The translations under genes were made by a program, and so were the position numbers. DNA of 64,000 nucleotides from Bacteroides sp. (GTDB lineage: Bacteria > Bacteroidota > Bacteroidia > Bacteroidales > Muribaculaceae): the NCBI GenBank assembly GCA_014801225.1, contig JAAVEO010000001.1, positions 1 through 64,000 of the forward strand, given 5' to 3'. The notes below the pieces were generated by a model that searched no databases, was not told the origin of the DNA, and saw nothing but the letters and a program-made list of their open reading frames with translations. Below are positions 8,299 through 18,049 of this stretch, in pieces. Every line of letters begins with the position of its first letter. Positions within the stretch are counted from its first letter, which is position 1.

Positions 8299-9702
8299 AT
8301 GACTGACTCAAAAACAATATCGACCACACAAGAGTCTGCTTCCAACAATGAGGACAATCGCATACGAGAACTCGCCACCGGAAAAATATGGAAGCTGTTG
8401 CTTAAATACAGTCTTCCCGCCGTAGTTGGCACAGTAGTCAGCGCCCTTTACAATATCATAGACTCTATAGTGATCGGCCATGCGATAGACGATCCTAATG
8501 TAGTGGCCGGGATTGCCATCACATTCCCTGTGATGAATCTTGTGGCTGCCCTCGGCATGCTTATCGGAGCCGGATGTGCCACAAGAATTTCTATTGTAAT
8601 GGGACAAAAAGATCATAAAGCTGCAGAAGAGATTCTTGGCAACTCTGTGGTACTCACAGTAGTCATAGGATTGTGTTACGTCACCCTCTTCTCTATTTTT
8701 CTTACACCCATTTTAAAACTCTTCGGGGCGTCTCCCAATACTCTTCCATACGCTAAAGAATTTCTTACCTGGGTAATGCCCGGCATGGTGCTCCAGAATC
8801 TCACATTCTCCTATAATAATGTAATGAGAGCTACCGGATATCCAAGCAAAGCGATGTATACCAACATGATCGGAGCCGTCATGAATGCTATCCTCGCCCC
8901 GATATTCTTGTTCGGATTGCATACCGGAGTAAAGGGAGCGGCTATCGCTACAGATATCTCCATGGCTACAACTGCAATCTTCGTAATGTCTCACTTTTTT
9001 CAGAAAAAGAGTCTTCTCCATTTCGTGAAAGGTACATTCCGTCCGCATTGGAAAGTGGTAAAACCTATTCTTTACATAGGCATGGCGCCATTCCTCATAA
9101 ATGTAGCAGGCTCCGTAATCAACGCAATTATCAATAATTCGCTCCTCAAATACGGAGGCGACAATGCCATAGCCGCAGTAGTAGTATTCAACAGATTTGT
9201 GACTGTATTCGTATTCATTGTAATAGGTATATGTCAGGGAATGCAACCAATACTCGGATATAATTATGGTGCGCGTCAATACACCCGTCTTTTCAGCACA
9301 CTTCGTCTCGCAGCAATCTGCGGTGTCATCGTGACAACTACAGGATGCCTTGTCGGAGCTTTCAACCCTACTTTTATCGCAAAAATGTTCATGCAGGATC
9401 CGGCACAGATATTATGCGCCGAGAATTGTCTGCGAATCACGACTCTGACATTCTGGATGGTAGGTTTTCAAATAGTGGTGACCAACTTTTTCCAGTCGTT
9501 GGGAATGGCCGGAAAAGCGGTGTTCCTGTCGCTTACACGCCAGATAATATTTATGGTGCCGCTCCTATTTATACTTCCTCCTAAATTCGGACTGAACGGA
9601 GTATGGGCAGCCTTCCCCATCGCCGACTTTGTGGCCACCGTCGTTTCCACACTCATGCTTATCTACCAGATAAAAATTATACGCAAGGGAGAAACGACTT
9701 AA
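8299..9702 (+). CDS. MATE family multidrug/cation antiporter
   Basis: The 467-residue inner-membrane protein has about twelve hydrophobic helices in two repeats, the hallmark of MATE exporters that swap Na+ or H+ for drugs or metabolites. The N-terminal half shows ILLKYSLPAVVGTVVSALYNIIDSIVIG-like features (seen as YSLPAVVGTVVSALYN then DSIVIGH), and the second half contains GICQGMQPILGYNYGAR near residue 320, a typical MATE block. The ATG at 8299 is chosen because a start at TTG 8215 would overlap the likely transcription start and add 28 unconserved residues. It stands alone, converging with the GH3-family gene. Substrate is unknown. Confidence 0.88.
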   Translation: MTDSKTISTTQESASNNEDNRIRELATGKIWKLLLKYSLPAVVGTVVSALYNIIDSIVIGHAIDDPNVVAGIAITFPVMNLVAALGMLIGAGCATRISIVMGQKDHKAAEEILGNSVVLTVVIGLCYVTLFSIFLTPILKLFGASPNTLPYAKEFLTWVMPGMVLQNLTFSYNNVMRATGYPSKAMYTNMIGAVMNAILAPIFLFGLHTGVKGAAIATDISMATTAIFVMSHFFQKKSLLHFVKGTFRPHWKVVKPILYIGMAPFLINVAGSVINAIINNSLLKYGGDNAIAAVVVFNRFVTVFVFIVIGICQGMQPILGYNYGARQYTRLFSTLRLAAICGVIVTTTGCLVGAFNPTFIAKMFMQDPAQILCAENCLRITTLTFWMVGFQIVVTNFFQSLGMAGKAVFLSLTRQIIFMVPLLFILPPKFGLNGVWAAFPIADFVATVVSTLMLIYQIKIIRKGETT

Positions 9703-9720
9703 TACCAATTTTTTAAATTG

Positions 9721-11244
9721 TCATGAATTAAGATTAAGAAGGGTATCCATCAACTGACGGGTATTCGAAAGACGCGGCACCTTACGCTGTCCACCCAACT
9801 TATGATTCCCGGCATGTCTGAGCCATTTGTCGAAAAGACCTTGGCGAGCCGTAATTATTTCAGGAGGATCCAAAAAGATAGTATGCGCACGCTTGGCATC
9901 ATAGTCGGAATTGAGCTTACGTAACTCCAAATCAAGAATTTCTCCGAAGTGAGCCAAATCGACAGGAGGAGTTTCCCACTCCACAAGCCACTGATGGCGA
10001 CCACGCCGCTTATCATCGGCAAAAACCGGGGCAGCAGTATAATTCAATATAGCAGCCCCTGTAAGACGAGCTGCCTCGGCCATTGCCTTTTCAGCGTTAT
10101 CCTCCATCAATTCCTCACCGAAAGCATTTATGAAGCTACGTGTGCGACCGGCTACCCGTATCTTTACAGGATTCACACTGTCGATTACTACGGTATCACC
10201 GAGCCGATAGCGCCAAAGGCCATTGGAAGAACTGATTACCAGCTCATACACCTTTCCCGGCTCTACATCAGTAATAGGTAAAGCGACATCTGAGCCTAAC
10301 GGCAAAAATTCATAATATATATCGGCATCCACTATGAGCAACATAGAATGACTGGCGAAATCATCCTGTGCGGCGAAGAAGCCCTCGGAGGCATTATAGG
10401 TCTCCAAAAAATGCATCTTTTCCGAATCCGTGAGTTTCACATACTCATCCCGATAGGGTTCGAAAGAAATTCCCCCGTGGAAGAACACTTCGAGATTAGG
10501 CCATACCTCACGTAAGGAATCAGCGCCACGTTCCTCCATAACACGCTTTATGACAGTAAGAAACCATGAAGGCACACCGGATATATTTGTGATATCCGCA
10601 TAAGCCGACGCCTTTACCAAGGCAGGGAGTTTCGTCTCCCAATCAGGCATTAGCGCCGTAGCCTTATCCGGCACTCTAACCATATTGGCCAAAGGATTTA
10701 TACGATTGATAAGCGTGGCTGAGAGATCACCTACCTTTACTCGAGGGTCAGCTACTTTCAACTGGGATGCAAACGATCCTCCGAGTATGAAACCCTTCCC
10801 CGCGAACATCCGGCTATCAGGCACAAGATCAAGGTAAAACGCCACAGAGCATGCAGCTCCACGATAATGATTTCCTTTGAGCGAGGCGGGAGTAATAGGC
10901 ACATATTTCGATCGCCCTCCTGATGTGCCGCTTGATTGGGCGAAATCACGACAGACTCCGGGCCAGAGCACATCCCGCTCCCCCTTCACCATACGCATCA
11001 CATCCTCACGGATATCTTCATATTGCCTCATTGCTACCCTACAGGCATATTCTTTCTCCGGCTCCGCAGATTTCAGAATACTCTTGAACTCGTTAGCTTT
11101 TCCAAACTCAGTGAATTGGGCTCTCGTCAGCAACGAATGCAATACTTTACGCTGTGTCTCGGCTACACGGTCGGCAGCCTTATGCGCACTGCGGGATCGC
11201 TTAATGAATATCGGACGGAACAGAGGGGTAAAGTCGATTGCCAT
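9721..11244 (-). CDS. GH3-family acyl-adenylate ligase-like protein
   Basis: The 507-residue protein resembles the plant GH3/JAR1 auxin- and jasmonate-conjugating enzymes, a branch of the acyl-adenylating superfamily. It shows QSSGTSGGRSKYVPIT (the P-loop-like ATP motif) near residue 95, then FHGGISFEPY, TYNASEGFFAAQDD near 305, and LWRYRLGDTVVI near 370, matching the usual order. In bacteria its substrate is not known; it may link an amino acid or other amine to an acyl group. The start at 11244 begins MAIDFTPLFRP as in relatives; a longer in-frame start would add 40 residues that cross the -33/-7 promoter at 11350-11379. The gene is divergent from pldA. Confidence 0.8.
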   Translation of the reverse strand: MAIDFTPLFRPIFIKRSRSAHKAADRVAETQRKVLHSLLTRAQFTEFGKANEFKSILKSAEPEKEYACRVAMRQYEDIREDVMRMVKGERDVLWPGVCRDFAQSSGTSGGRSKYVPITPASLKGNHYRGAACSVAFYLDLVPDSRMFAGKGFILGGSFASQLKVADPRVKVGDLSATLINRINPLANMVRVPDKATALMPDWETKLPALVKASAYADITNISGVPSWFLTVIKRVMEERGADSLREVWPNLEVFFHGGISFEPYRDEYVKLTDSEKMHFLETYNASEGFFAAQDDFASHSMLLIVDADIYYEFLPLGSDVALPITDVEPGKVYELVISSSNGLWRYRLGDTVVIDSVNPVKIRVAGRTRSFINAFGEELMEDNAEKAMAEAARLTGAAILNYTAAPVFADDKRRGRHQWLVEWETPPVDLAHFGEILDLELRKLNSDYDAKRAHTIFLDPPEIITARQGLFDKWLRHAGNHKLGGQRKVPRLSNTRQLMDTLLNLNS

Positions 11245-11349
11245 ATAATGCCTTTTCGGGTTAGATAATGATTCTTTGAAGGTCGCCGGCATTATAACTA
11301 TGATTGCGAAGAGAGTAACCGGGCCACTTCTTGGAGATGGAAGAGTTTG

Positions 11350-11379
11350 CAAAATTAATAACAATTTTTTACATTACAA
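11350..11379 (-). promoter_or_regulatory. Promoter of the GH3-family gene
   Basis: Read on the - strand, TTG at 11379-11377 is followed after 19 bases by TAATTTTG at 11357-11350. The expected start near 11344 leaves a leader of about 100 bases and confirms translation from 11244 rather than from 11364. Confidence 0.65.
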
Positions 11380-11441
11380 GTTTAGCTTGAATCATCTCTT
11401 GCTCCATATCGGATATTCCATAGCAGGATTCTCCTAAATTG

Positions 11442-11472
11442 TTGTGAACAATCTATTTTTTTAGTAATTTTG
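11442..11472 (+). promoter_or_regulatory. Promoter of pldA, abutting its start codon
   Basis: TTG at 11442-11444, 20 bases, then TAATTTTG at 11465-11472. The predicted transcription start (about 11476-11480) coincides with the ATG at 11479, so the message may be leaderless or nearly so. Confidence 0.6.
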
Positions 11473-11478
11473 CGGCCT

Positions 11479-12336
11479 ATGAAACCCATAAGTCTTAAAA
11501 TACCAGCCACTCTACTTCTATTGGTTGCACTAATGCTGATGCCATGCAGAACAAGCGCCCAGATTTTAGGAGTAAATGATCAGGAAGAATTTACAGATTC
11601 TGTAAAGCACGAACTGGAATTCGGTCCTTATTTCGGTCTATACAAAGATAATTATTTCACAGTCGGCACAGCGATTAATGAACGTCCGTCGCGCACCAAC
11701 AGCGATGTGAAATTCCAAATATCGTTAGGAATACGCCTAACTAACGCCACGCTCCCCTGGAATACGTATGTTTTCCTTATGTACACCCAGAAGACTTTCT
11801 GGAATGTCTTTGAAAACTCTATGCCTATGCGTGATCTCAACTTCAATCCGGGCATCGGGTGGTCGAAGCCTTTCTTTGTAAAAGACCGTTATCTTGGCAA
11901 GATGACCCTACTTATCGAACATGAGAGCAACGGACGCGACTCAATACAATCACGAAGCTGGAACCGTATATCTCTTTCCGGTTCGGCCATGATTACCGAC
12001 TGGATGCTTGTACATGCAAAATTCTGGATACCTATCGTAGACGGCATGAATAATAAGGATATACTCAATTACGCCGGCATCTGGCAGACAGGCGTGCAGG
12101 TGAGCACATTCAATAAGAAATTCATGTGGGCCCTCACTCTCGTGAAGCGTAAAGGATTCAACCTTAATTTCAACACTATCCTCGATTTCAGCTGGCGTGT
12201 AAACGAAAAAGCCAACTTATGTCTATTCGCTCAATACTATAATGGTTATGGCGAGAACCTTCTTGATTATAATCAATTTCATTCCCGACTAAGAGCCGGA
12301 ATTGTGTTCAAGCCCAAATTCTTCTCTGAATTCTGA
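11479..12336 (+). CDS. pldA: Outer membrane phospholipase A (OMPLA)
   Basis: The 285-residue precursor starts with a signal peptide of about 28 residues ending TSAQ and then forms a beta-barrel. The catalytic set of E. coli OMPLA is conserved with identical spacing: His148 and Ser150 in EHESNG and Asn162 in SRSWNR. The C-terminal part includes YYNGYGENLLDYN, also conserved in OMPLA. The enzyme hydrolyses phospholipids that reach the outer leaflet of the outer membrane, usually as a Ca2+-dependent dimer. ATG 11479 is preferred over the upstream TTG at 11470, which lies inside the promoter box. The glycosyltransferase gene follows after 5 bases, so they are co-transcribed. Confidence 0.93.
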   Translation: MKPISLKIPATLLLLVALMLMPCRTSAQILGVNDQEEFTDSVKHELEFGPYFGLYKDNYFTVGTAINERPSRTNSDVKFQISLGIRLTNATLPWNTYVFLMYTQKTFWNVFENSMPMRDLNFNPGIGWSKPFFVKDRYLGKMTLLIEHESNGRDSIQSRSWNRISLSGSAMITDWMLVHAKFWIPIVDGMNNKDILNYAGIWQTGVQVSTFNKKFMWALTLVKRKGFNLNFNTILDFSWRVNEKANLCLFAQYYNGYGENLLDYNQFHSRLRAGIVFKPKFFSEF

Positions 12337-12341
12337 CGAAT

Positions 12342-13637
12342 ATGAACTTATTTTCTCTTGATATCTCTCTATTTTCAATCATAGCGATTGCCATCGCAAT
12401 CATAGCGGCAGCCCTCGCGCTGGGTCCGGGTCTGGCTCCACAAAGACGTGTAGGGCGTGAAGCCTCGTCGCTTCCCTCTTCGGAATCAACCGATGAGGCT
12501 ATCACAGAAGAGACCGAAGTACCGGAATCTGAAGAAACGAAGACATCCTCACCGGAAGAGGCAACAGAAATAGCAGGGCAACCGACTCGAGATTGTCCTA
12601 AGGCTTCGGTCATCGCTTATACTCCGGAAGATGGCGAACTTCTCGATGAATTTATAGAGATGGTTTGTGCTCAGGATTATCCCGATTTCGAACTCATCCT
12701 TGTATTGGATGCAGGAGCCGAGACCCGGGCTATGTTTGTAGAGAAATATGCCTCCATTCCAAATATATATCTTACTTTCGTCCCTCCCGGCAGTCAGAAT
12801 CTCAGTCGTAGAAAACTTGCAATAACTCTCGGCATGAAGGCTGCTAAAGGGGATGTTGCCGTCATCACTACCTCTATCTGCCATATTCCCGGCGCCAGAT
12901 GGCTTAGCGGAATAATGGCACCCTTTGAGGAAAGCAAATTTACAGAGGTAGTGCTTGGATACTGTCATCCCGACAGCGAAGGAGCCACCGGACTGAAAGG
13001 ACGCTACCGCAATTGGTATTCCGGAATCACCTCGATGCAGTGGATAGGATATGCCCTTTCAGGGCATCCCTATCGTGGCGATGGTTTTAACATAGCATTC
13101 CGTCGCTCGCTTTTCTTCGACCATAAGGGATATGCCCGCACCATTAATCTCCATAACGGTGATGACGACCTCTTCGTAAGTGAGATCAGCAACGCTTCCA
13201 ATACAAAGATGGTGCTTCTTCCATCCACACGCCTTACTGCCATGTGGGGCACCCTTGCTTCTAAAAGATGGATTGATAATCGTGAGCGCTATGATTTCAC
13301 ATCTCGTTGGCTGCCTCGCGGAGCATTCCGACGTGCCGGAATGCTCTCCTTAATGCAATGGGTATTCATAGCGGGAGCAACGGCATGCGCTCTCTTCTCC
13401 GCTCCAAATCTTATTCCTGCGATATTCTCTCTCATTGCCATAGTCCTCTTCTTCACTGCTGAAATAATCGTATATCGCAAAGCATGCAGTGTCACAGCCA
13501 GCCGACGTTTATGGTTTACTATACCTCTCTTCATGCTTTGGAAACCAATCGGCAACTTTATCTTCCGTTGGCGTCATCGCCGAGAACGGATCAAGAATTT
13601 CACCTGGCGCCGTCACCATTCTTATTACGAACACTGA
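12342..13637 (+). CDS. Membrane-anchored family 2 glycosyltransferase
   Basis: The 431-residue protein has one N-terminal membrane helix (about residues 10-32), then an acidic, Glu/Ser/Thr-rich linker (about 40-85), then a GT2-like catalytic domain (about 88-320) and two C-terminal membrane helices (about 340-395). Catalytic-domain features include a VLDAGAE strand, a GDGFNIAFRRS acceptor-region motif and GDDDLFVSE near residue 273. It ends in a very basic tail (WRHRRERIKNFTWRRHHS). GT2 enzymes of this layout add a sugar to a lipid or growing polysaccharide at the cytoplasmic membrane. The tight coupling to pldA hints at an envelope-lipid role, but the substrate is unknown. A clear terminator follows. 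Confidence 0.8.
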   Translation: MNLFSLDISLFSIIAIAIAIIAAALALGPGLAPQRRVGREASSLPSSESTDEAITEETEVPESEETKTSSPEEATEIAGQPTRDCPKASVIAYTPEDGELLDEFIEMVCAQDYPDFELILVLDAGAETRAMFVEKYASIPNIYLTFVPPGSQNLSRRKLAITLGMKAAKGDVAVITTSICHIPGARWLSGIMAPFEESKFTEVVLGYCHPDSEGATGLKGRYRNWYSGITSMQWIGYALSGHPYRGDGFNIAFRRSLFFDHKGYARTINLHNGDDDLFVSEISNASNTKMVLLPSTRLTAMWGTLASKRWIDNRERYDFTSRWLPRGAFRRAGMLSLMQWVFIAGATACALFSAPNLIPAIFSLIAIVLFFTAEIIVYRKACSVTASRRLWFTIPLFMLWKPIGNFIFRWRHRRERIKNFTWRRHHSYYEH

Positions 13638-13673
13638 TCCCCGCCATATCTTATTCCCCACTCACCATATTCA

Positions 13674-13706
13674 GAGGTCGCTATATAGATAGCGATCTCT
13701 TTTTTT
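13674..13706 (+). terminator. Intrinsic terminator after the pldA-glycosyltransferase pair
   Basis: An 11-bp stem with one G-T wobble pairs 13674-13684 with 13689-13699 around a 4-base loop and runs into seven T residues at 13700-13706. It ends the two-gene unit and isolates the glp operon. Confidence 0.85.
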
Positions 13707-13816
13707 ATAGAACTTATGAAAACTATATGATCCATTCATCTGTTGGTTAGTAAAAGAGTATAGTCAACTATCTACGACCTCACCATTTACACTTCCCTTA
13801 ACCGAAAATCACAGCT

Positions 13817-15466
13817 ATGAAAGACGACCCCCATACCAAAGAATATGACGTCATTGTCATTGGCGGAGGCGCCACAGGAGCCGGCACTGCACGCGACTGT
13901 GCTATGCGTGGCTTAAAGACAATACTTATCGAAAGACTTGATTTTACAGCCGGAGCTACCGGGCGTAACCACGGATTGCTACATAGTGGCGCCCGCTATG
14001 CGCACACTGATCCCGAATCTGCAGCAGAGTGTATCAAGGAAAATATAATACTCAAGAAGATAGCACGCCATTGCATCGAAGAGACAGGCGGCCTATTTGT
14101 ATCTCTACCGGAAGACGGACTTGACTATCATCAGGCCTTTATCGCCGACTGTCTGAAAGCCGGCATTCCGGCTGAAGAGCTTGATCCGGCAGAGGCTTTG
14201 CGAATCGAACCCTCTGTCAATCCCGATCTTATCGGGGCTGTGAAAGTGCCCGACGGTTCTGTTGACCCTTTCCGTCTCACTACGGCCAATGTCATTGCAG
14301 CACGCATGAACGGAGCTGATATCCTAACCTATCAGGAAGTGACCGGATTCATAAAATCCGGCAGCCGAATAGTAGGGGTAACATTACGTTCCCACAGAGA
14401 TGGACATGAAAGAGAAGTACATGGAAAAGTGATTATCAATGCAGCCGGCATCTGGGGACATCGACTCGCTGAACTCGCAGGAATACGCCTGAACATGTAT
14501 CCTGCCAAAGGTTCTCTTCTTATTTTCGGTCATAGAATCAACAAGATGGTGCTAAACCGCTGCCGCAAACCGGGAGATGCCGATATTCTTGTACCCGGCG
14601 ATACAATCTGTGTCATCGGCACCACCTCCACGCGTATACCTTATGACAGGATAGACGATATGGAGGTGACTCCGGAAGAAGTGGATCTGCTTCTTCGCGA
14701 GGGAGTAAAGCTATCTCCGGCAATGGCTTGGACCCGAATCCTCAGGGCTTATGCCGGCGTTCGTCCCCTTGTGGCCTCCGATGACGATCCTACCGGACGT
14801 AGCATAAGCCGTGGTATCGTATGTATTGACCATGCGAAGCGTGATGGTGTGGAAGGATTCATCACTATCACCGGCGGTAAACTCATGACCTATCGTCTTA
14901 TGGCGGAAGAAGCGACCGACATGGCATGCCGGAAACTCGGAGTAAACAAGGAATGTCATACAGCAGAAATACCGCTTCCCGGATCGGAAGAAACAGCCGA
15001 TGATAAAAAACGACGCTCACACATAATCGAGCTAAGCACTGAGCAGAAAGCCGCCGAGGAACGCCATGGATCGCTTACCGGCAAAATTGTGTCTGACGAT
15101 GATGCGGCCGATGCGCTGGTCTGTGAATGTGAGCAAGTCTCCGTGGGGGAAGTAAATTACGCTATTGATGAGCTACACGTGCACAACCTTGTAAATCTCA
15201 GGAGACGTACGCGACTCGGCATGGGCACATGTCAGGGGGAACTTTGCGCATGCAGAGGAGCCGGACTGCTGGAACGACATGATAAATGCACACAGAGAAG
15301 TTTGGATGATCTCGCTTCATTCCTTGATGAACGCTGGCACGGAATGTATCCCGTATGCTGGGGTGAAACACTTGTAGAAATACAGTTTACATCCTGGCTT
15401 TACGAAGGTGTATGCGGACTTGATACCTCCGAAGTGAAAGTAAATGATAATCCCACACAACATTAA
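13817..15466 (+). CDS. glpA: Anaerobic glycerol-3-phosphate dehydrogenase, subunit A
   Basis: The 549-residue flavoprotein oxidises sn-glycerol-3-phosphate to dihydroxyacetone phosphate and passes electrons to GlpC. The FAD-binding motif VIVIGGGATGAGTARDCA is at residues 11-28, followed by GATGRNHGLLHSGARYA, the DAO-fold block typical of GlpA/GlpD. The C-terminal region (about residues 430-485) is a BFD-like [2Fe-2S] domain with VCECEQVSVGEV and GTCQGELCACR cysteines, a GlpA feature absent from aerobic GlpD. Length is close to E. coli GlpA (542). It is the first gene of glpABCKF; the next gene starts 13 bases after its stop. No regulator gene is nearby. Confidence 0.94.
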   Translation: MKDDPHTKEYDVIVIGGGATGAGTARDCAMRGLKTILIERLDFTAGATGRNHGLLHSGARYAHTDPESAAECIKENIILKKIARHCIEETGGLFVSLPEDGLDYHQAFIADCLKAGIPAEELDPAEALRIEPSVNPDLIGAVKVPDGSVDPFRLTTANVIAARMNGADILTYQEVTGFIKSGSRIVGVTLRSHRDGHEREVHGKVIINAAGIWGHRLAELAGIRLNMYPAKGSLLIFGHRINKMVLNRCRKPGDADILVPGDTICVIGTTSTRIPYDRIDDMEVTPEEVDLLLREGVKLSPAMAWTRILRAYAGVRPLVASDDDPTGRSISRGIVCIDHAKRDGVEGFITITGGKLMTYRLMAEEATDMACRKLGVNKECHTAEIPLPGSEETADDKKRRSHIIELSTEQKAAEERHGSLTGKIVSDDDAADALVCECEQVSVGEVNYAIDELHVHNLVNLRRRTRLGMGTCQGELCACRGAGLLERHDKCTQRSLDDLASFLDERWHGMYPVCWGETLVEIQFTSWLYEGVCGLDTSEVKVNDNPTQH

Positions 15467-15479
15467 TTCTGTCTGAGCT

Positions 15480-16721
15480 ATGAAATTCGACACTATTATT
15501 ATAGGCGGTGGTCTAAGCGGCCTCGTATCCGCCATCGAATGTGCCCGCGCAGGGCATAAAACCGCAGTAATATCAGCCGGACAAAGTGCTCTTCATTTCT
15601 GGTCAGGATCTTTTGAACTTCTGGGACATGCAGATGGTAAAACTGTGATTGACAATCCGCTCGGCCATATTGATAGATTAGCGGAGACCCATCCCTATAG
15701 AAAAATCGGGTATGAAAGGGTATCCCAACTTCTAAGTCGTGTACCGGAGATTCTTTCCGATGCCGGTCTGAAAGCTGTGGGGTCGCTTGAGCGTAATCAT
15801 CTCAGACTCACACCGCTCGGTTTTCTTAAGCCGGCATGGATTACTCTTGGAGATTACGTCGCGCTTGAAGCCGGAAGTCCGTTACCTTGGAAAAAAGTAG
15901 CGCTCGTCAACATCTATTCTTACCTTGACTTTTATCCCCGTTTTCTTGCCCATGGTCTTGAAAAAAAGGGTGTGGAATGTACAATGGCGTCCGTAAACAT
16001 TCCAGAACTGGACATTTTAAGGAAAAGCACTACTGAAATGCGAGCTACCAACATGTCGCGATTCCTGACTGACACGGCGGTTGATAAGCTTGCCGCAGAA
16101 ATCAATAAGGTGGCTAAAGGAGCCGATGCAGTAATAATGCCGGCGGTATTGGGCATATATAACGACACACCTGTGGAACGTCTCCGAAATAAGCTTGATC
16201 TACCCGTATGGTTTGTACCCACCACTCCAGCCTCTGTCCCGGGAGTACGCTGTCAGCTCAGTCTGCGTGATCTCTTTATTCGTCTCGGTGGAGAATTTAT
16301 TCCCGGAGATAGTGTGCGCAAAGGTGTGTTCGAGAAGAACCGTCTACGTAGGGTATATACAACCAATCTCGGAGATATGCCACTTGATGCGGAGCACTTC
16401 ATAATCTCCACCGGCAGTTTCTTCGGCCACGGCCTTATAGCCGACATGGAAAGGATATACGAGCCGGTATTCGGACTCGATCTGAATATCAGCGGTGGAC
16501 GTACGGAATGGTACAATAAGGATTTTTATGCATCTCAACCCTATATGACCTATGGAGTCACCACCGATGAAAACCTGAGGCCCACCCTTCACGGTGACAT
16601 AGTAGAGAATCTTTATGCCACAGGAGCCCTTCTCTCCGGTTTCAATGCACTGAAAGAGGGCTCAGGTGCCGGCATAACTCTTGCTACGGCTTTACACGCC
16701 GCATCCAAGATAACAGGATGA
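15480..16721 (+). CDS. glpB: Anaerobic glycerol-3-phosphate dehydrogenase, subunit B
   Basis: The 413-residue flavoprotein starts with a dinucleotide-binding motif, FDTIIIGGGLSGLVSAIECA, at residues 3-22 and continues with HFWSGSFELLG near residue 40, a GlpB-specific block. Near the C-terminus NLYATGALLSGFN and EGSGAGI close the FAD fold. GlpB binds FMN/FAD and works with GlpA in the soluble catalytic dimer that docks on GlpC at the membrane. Size matches E. coli GlpB (419). It lies between glpA (13-base gap) and glpC (34-base gap) on the same strand, which fixes the assignment. Confidence 0.92.
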   Translation: MKFDTIIIGGGLSGLVSAIECARAGHKTAVISAGQSALHFWSGSFELLGHADGKTVIDNPLGHIDRLAETHPYRKIGYERVSQLLSRVPEILSDAGLKAVGSLERNHLRLTPLGFLKPAWITLGDYVALEAGSPLPWKKVALVNIYSYLDFYPRFLAHGLEKKGVECTMASVNIPELDILRKSTTEMRATNMSRFLTDTAVDKLAAEINKVAKGADAVIMPAVLGIYNDTPVERLRNKLDLPVWFVPTTPASVPGVRCQLSLRDLFIRLGGEFIPGDSVRKGVFEKNRLRRVYTTNLGDMPLDAEHFIISTGSFFGHGLIADMERIYEPVFGLDLNISGGRTEWYNKDFYASQPYMTYGVTTDENLRPTLHGDIVENLYATGALLSGFNALKEGSGAGITLATALHAASKITG

Positions 16722-16755
16722 AAATATAGATCTTAACCTTTAATCCTCTACGCCT

Positions 16756-18015
16756 ATGATGACACTCCAACAACAAAATATCAGTGATAATAATTTTGAA
16801 TCGTGTATCAAATGCACGATATGCACTGTGTATTGTCCCGTAACAGCTGTCAACCCCGATTATCCGGGTCCAAAGCAAGCCGGACCTGACGGAGAGAGAT
16901 ACCGACTGAAGAAACCTTTGTATTATGACGAGGCTCTAAAGTATTGTCTTAATTGCAAACGGTGTGAAGTGGCATGTCCCAACGATGTCCGTATTGGTGA
17001 TATAATTCAGTCGGCGCGTATCAAATATGGAAGACATAGCCCATCGCTACGTGACTCCATGCTTGCCGACACAGACACAGTAGGAACTCTGGCTTCGGCA
17101 TTCGCCCCAATAGTGAATTTCACTTTAGGGCTGAAGCCTGTGAAATTACTTATGGATACTTTCCTGGGTATAGACGATCATAGAACATTCCCGAAATATT
17201 CCTCTATAAAATTCGAGACATGGTACCGGAAGAATGTCGAAAAGGATCAAAAGAAATTTCAACGTAAATTGGCTTATTTCCACGGATGCTATGTGAATTA
17301 TAATTATCCTCAGCTTGGGATTGATTTCGTAAAGGTATTCAATTCAATCGGCATAGGAATAGAGTTGCTTGAAAAAGAGAAATGCTGTGGAGTGGCGAAA
17401 ATAGCCAACCGTTGTATCAAGGATGCCACACGGGATGCGGAAATAAATCTACATTCCATCCGGGAAGCTGTCGGAAATGGCCGGAATGTAATGCTAACGT
17501 CAAGCACATGTTGTTTTACAATACGAGATGAATATCCACATATTCTTAAACTTGACAACAAAGATGTGCGTGACCATATATCCCTTGCGACACGTGAACT
17601 TTACCGCCTTGTGGATGAGGGAGGAGTGAAGCTCGTCTTTCGTAAAGATTTCAAGAAAAGAGTGGCGTATCATGTGCCCTGCCACATGGAGAAACTGGGT
17701 TGGAGCATATATTCCACCACCCTTCTTAAAATGATTCCCGGGCTTGAATTGGTGCGTATCGATCCTCATTGCTGCGGTATTGCCGGAACTTATGGTTTCA
17801 AGAAGGAATATTATGAATATTCTCAAGCCATCGGGGAACCACTCTTCAAGCAGTTGCTGGCAAGCAACCTCGACTGTGTGGCCACAGATTGCGAGACATG
17901 TAAATGGCAAATAGAGATGTCAACAGGGCTACCTGTGGAAAATCCTATTTCCCTGATTGCACAAGCACTTGATGTGGAAGCGACAATGAAGGCTAATGGA
18001 GTGAGCGACAATTAG
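16756..18015 (+). CDS. glpC: Anaerobic glycerol-3-phosphate dehydrogenase, iron-sulfur subunit C
   Basis: The 419-residue protein carries two ferredoxin-type [4Fe-4S] motifs, [12 protein letters not shown] at about residues 15-26 and [12 protein letters not shown] at about 64-75, then two CCG-domain cysteine clusters (KCCGVAK near 212 and HCCGIAG near 338). This is the heterodisulfide-reductase-D-like layout of GlpC, which anchors GlpAB and hands electrons to menaquinone. There is no obvious membrane helix; binding is presumably by amphipathic segments. Two adjacent ATGs (16756 and 16759) are both possible starts. It is the third gene in the glp operon. Confidence 0.93.
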   Translation: MMTLQQQNISDNNFESCIKCTICTVYCPVTAVNPDYPGPKQAGPDGERYRLKKPLYYDEALKYCLNCKRCEVACPNDVRIGDIIQSARIKYGRHSPSLRDSMLADTDTVGTLASAFAPIVNFTLGLKPVKLLMDTFLGIDDHRTFPKYSSIKFETWYRKNVEKDQKKFQRKLAYFHGCYVNYNYPQLGIDFVKVFNSIGIGIELLEKEKCCGVAKIANRCIKDATRDAEINLHSIREAVGNGRNVMLTSSTCCFTIRDEYPHILKLDNKDVRDHISLATRELYRLVDEGGVKLVFRKDFKKRVAYHVPCHMEKLGWSIYSTTLLKMIPGLELVRIDPHCCGIAGTYGFKKEYYEYSQAIGEPLFKQLLASNLDCVATDCETCKWQIEMSTGLPVENPISLIAQALDVEATMKANGVSDN

Positions 18016-18049
18016 AAGTGTAATATCAAACATTTATATTTATTCTACC

